Part shown: in pieces, positions 5,569-7,149 of the stretch | Layout: each line of letters begins with the position of its first letter | Numbering within the stretch: position 1 is the first letter of the stretch | Assembly: GCA_004322325.1 (NCBI GenBank) | Contig: SCTP01000314.1 | Span: forward strand, 1-7,149 | Direction of reading: 5' to 3' | Source: Gammaproteobacteria bacterium | GTDB taxonomy: Bacteria; Pseudomonadota; Gammaproteobacteria; DSM-16500 | DNA: 7,149 nt | Notes under the pieces: model-generated | Database searches by the model: none | What the model was told of the DNA's origin: nothing | The model's input: only the letters and a program-made list of their open reading frames with translations | Program-made: the position numbers and the translations under genes

Positions 5569-7005
5569 CTAAGCTGTGCCCACTTTCTCTGTTTTCTTCT
5601 TCGGTAGATATAAATCCGTAATCGTCCCTTCGAAAACTTCTGCAGCGAGTGCGACGGTTTCTGATAAAGTAGGATGCGGATGAATGGTGAGTGCCAGATC
5701 TTCCACATCACAACCCATTTCAATCGCCAATGCCACTTCAGCAATTAATTCGCCTGCATTAGGCCCGACAATGCCTGCACCCAGCACACGATGCGTTGCT
5801 TCATCAATGATTAACTTTGTCATCCCTTCGCTACGACCCAAACTCAATGAGCGACCACTTGCTGCCCACGGGAAGACGCCTTTGCCATATTGAATCCCTT
5901 TGGCTTTAGCTTCATTTTCTGTGATTCCCGCCCAAGCAACTTCAGGATCCGTATAAGCAACGCTGGCAATACACTTTGGATCAAAATAATGCTTAAGCCC
6001 GGCAATCACTTCCGCTGCCACTCGCCCTTCCGGCATGGCTTTATGGGCCAGCATCGGGTTACCCACGACATCACCAATCGCGTAAATGTGCGGCACATTG
6101 GTGCGCTGCTGTTTATCGACAGCAATAAAACCGCGTTCATCGACATTGACACCTGCATTGCCTGCATCAATTTGATCGCCATTAGGACGTCTACCGACGG
6201 CACATAAAATACGATCAAATTTTTCCGGTTTTTCCGGTGCCCCTTCTCCTTCAAAAGTCACATATAACCCATCTTTCTTTGCTTCCACTTTGGTGACTTT
6301 GGTTTTGAGATAAATATTTTTGTAACGTTGCTTGATGCGCTTGTATAACGGCATCACGATATCATTATCTGCACCAGGAATGATTTGATCCATCAATTCC
6401 ACCACCGTAATTTCCGCTCCTAAAGCGTGATACACGGTTGCCATTTCCAGACCAATAATACCGCCGCCAATAACGAGCATGTTGCAATTCGCCTCTTCCA
6501 ACTCTAAGGCACCGGTTGAATCTATAACACGCGGATCCTCTGGTAAAAAAGGCAGTTTGACGGGACGTGAACCAACAGCAATAATCGCTTGTTCAAATTC
6601 GACTGTTTGTTTGCTGCCATCTTGCGCCGTGACTTCAATCGCATGATCAGAAACAAATTTACCCATGCCAGTGATCACTTCTACTTTACGCTGCTTTGCC
6701 AGCATTTTAAGACCGCCGGTTAATTTGGTGACGACACTGTTTTTCCAATCGCGTAATTTTTTCGTATCAATTTTCGGCTTGCCAAATTGCACACCGTGAT
6801 CAGACATTTCTGATGCTTCATCAATCACTTTTGCTGCATGTAATAATGCTTTAGATGGAATACATCCCACGTTTAAACACACGCCGCCTAAGGAATCATC
6901 ACGTTCAATGAGAATGACTTTTTTACCTAAATCAGCCGCACGAAAGGCTGCTGTATAACCACCAGGACCGCTTCCTAACACCACAACTTCAGTTTTTGTA
7001 CTCAT
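5569..7005 (-). CDS. lpdA: Dihydrolipoyl dehydrogenase (E3 of pyruvate dehydrogenase)
   Basis: FAD flavoenzyme that reoxidises dihydrolipoyl groups of the E2 subunit with NAD+, and probably also serves 2-oxoglutarate dehydrogenase and glycine cleavage. The protein has 478 aa (E. coli Lpd 474). Seen in order: FAD-binding GSGPGG at 11-16; redox disulfide Cys43/Cys48 in GGVCLNVGCIPSK; NAD-binding GGGIIG at 180-185 ending in acidic VVE (201-203); second FAD motif YAIGDV at 308-313; and the dimerisation domain from about 345 with His444 and Glu449 in HPHPTLSE, the catalytic base pair. There is no N-terminal lipoyl domain. The tail is lysine-rich (PKKKTEK). ATG 7005 has AGAGGA 6 nt upstream and starts 12 bp after aceF, so it is the last gene of the pyruvate dehydrogenase operon, whose promoter lies outside. 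Confidence 0.97.
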   Translation of the reverse strand: MSTKTEVVVLGSGPGGYTAAFRAADLGKKVILIERDDSLGGVCLNVGCIPSKALLHAAKVIDEASEMSDHGVQFGKPKIDTKKLRDWKNSVVTKLTGGLKMLAKQRKVEVITGMGKFVSDHAIEVTAQDGSKQTVEFEQAIIAVGSRPVKLPFLPEDPRVIDSTGALELEEANCNMLVIGGGIIGLEMATVYHALGAEITVVELMDQIIPGADNDIVMPLYKRIKQRYKNIYLKTKVTKVEAKKDGLYVTFEGEGAPEKPEKFDRILCAVGRRPNGDQIDAGNAGVNVDERGFIAVDKQQRTNVPHIYAIGDVVGNPMLAHKAMPEGRVAAEVIAGLKHYFDPKCIASVAYTDPEVAWAGITENEAKAKGIQYGKGVFPWAASGRSLSLGRSEGMTKLIIDEATHRVLGAGIVGPNAGELIAEVALAIEMGCDVEDLALTIHPHPTLSETVALAAEVFEGTITDLYLPKKKTEKVGTA

Positions 7006-7017
7006 TTTTTTCCTCTC

Positions 7018-7149
7018 TTACAACAACAAATTACGAATATCAGACAGCATATTGGCTAAATGCACAATGAAACGCGCTCCTTCTGCACCATCAATCACGC
7101 GATGATCATACGAAAGTGACAAGGGCAGCATCAAACGTGGTACAAATCC
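7018..7149 (-). CDS. aceF: Dihydrolipoyl acetyltransferase E2, C-terminal 43 residues
   Basis: Only the end of the gene is present: [20 protein letters not shown] onwards to the TAA at 7020-7018. The DHRVIDG motif is the E2 active site, in which His and Asp catalyse acetyl transfer from lipoyl to CoA. The ending SDIRNLLL parallels E. coli AceF SDIRRLVM, which favours the pyruvate E2 over the 2-oxoglutarate E2 (SucB). The lipoyl and E1-binding domains, and presumably aceE, lie beyond the window edge. lpdA follows after 12 bp in the same operon. Confidence 0.93.
   Translation of the reverse strand, partial: GFVPRLMLPLSLSYDHRVIDGAEGARFIVHLANMLSDIRNLLL

Noticed and set aside
5890..6207. 105-aa plus-strand open frame opposite lpdA
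   Set aside because: It is an antisense shadow of lpdA, which is intact with all catalytic motifs.
1..7149. CRISPR arrays, insertion sequences, rRNA or tRNA genes
   Set aside because: No regularly spaced repeats, transposase motifs, terminal repeats with target duplications, or conserved RNA gene sequences were seen on either strand.

Overview
The window looks like chromosomal backbone from a gammaproteobacterium. The prfB-lysS pair, the aceF-lpdA end of a pyruvate dehydrogenase operon and rimI all read like close relatives of the E. coli proteins, while base composition is moderate to AT-rich. A eukaryote-like kinase candidate with a C-terminus that would suit Dot/Icm export suggests the host-associated order Legionellales (Coxiella, Rickettsiella, Legionella relatives). 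That placement is inference; no rRNA or marker gene confirms it.

Layout, left to right: lysS (minus strand, C-terminus cut by the window edge) lies 2 bp downstream of prfB (minus). prfB is a complete release factor 2 gene that needs a +1 programmed frameshift: a 25-codon first segment (2454 to 2380), an in-frame TGA, then 340 codons in the shifted frame. Its leader (about 2455-2524) holds a 9-bp inverted repeat enclosing two smaller hairpins, and the repeat covers the likely Shine-Dalgarno sequence. Upstream of prfB is an AT-rich block with two orphan minus-strand genes: a 492-aa protein carrying a PI3/4-kinase- or HipA-like catalytic signature (2525-4003) and a 130-aa protein of unknown function (4094-4486). 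Next is rimI (minus, 4511-4945), divergent across 46 bp from a PduO-type cobalamin adenosyltransferase gene (plus, 4992-5543). That gene converges on lpdA (minus, 5569-7005), with a perfect 11-bp-stem hairpin at the junction. The last 43 codons of aceF (7018-7149) lie 12 bp upstream of lpdA.

Most genes are core metabolism and translation: pyruvate dehydrogenase E2/E3, lysyl-tRNA synthesis, termination at UGA/UAA, ribosomal protein acetylation and cofactor B12 activation. The accessory content is the 2.0-kb AT-rich block between rimI and prfB. The observations most worth following up are the kinase-like protein and the layered RNA signals in the prfB leader and frameshift region. I see no tRNA, rRNA, CRISPR array, insertion sequence or transposase. 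The only gene-free stretches are short (120 bp or less) and are described individually.
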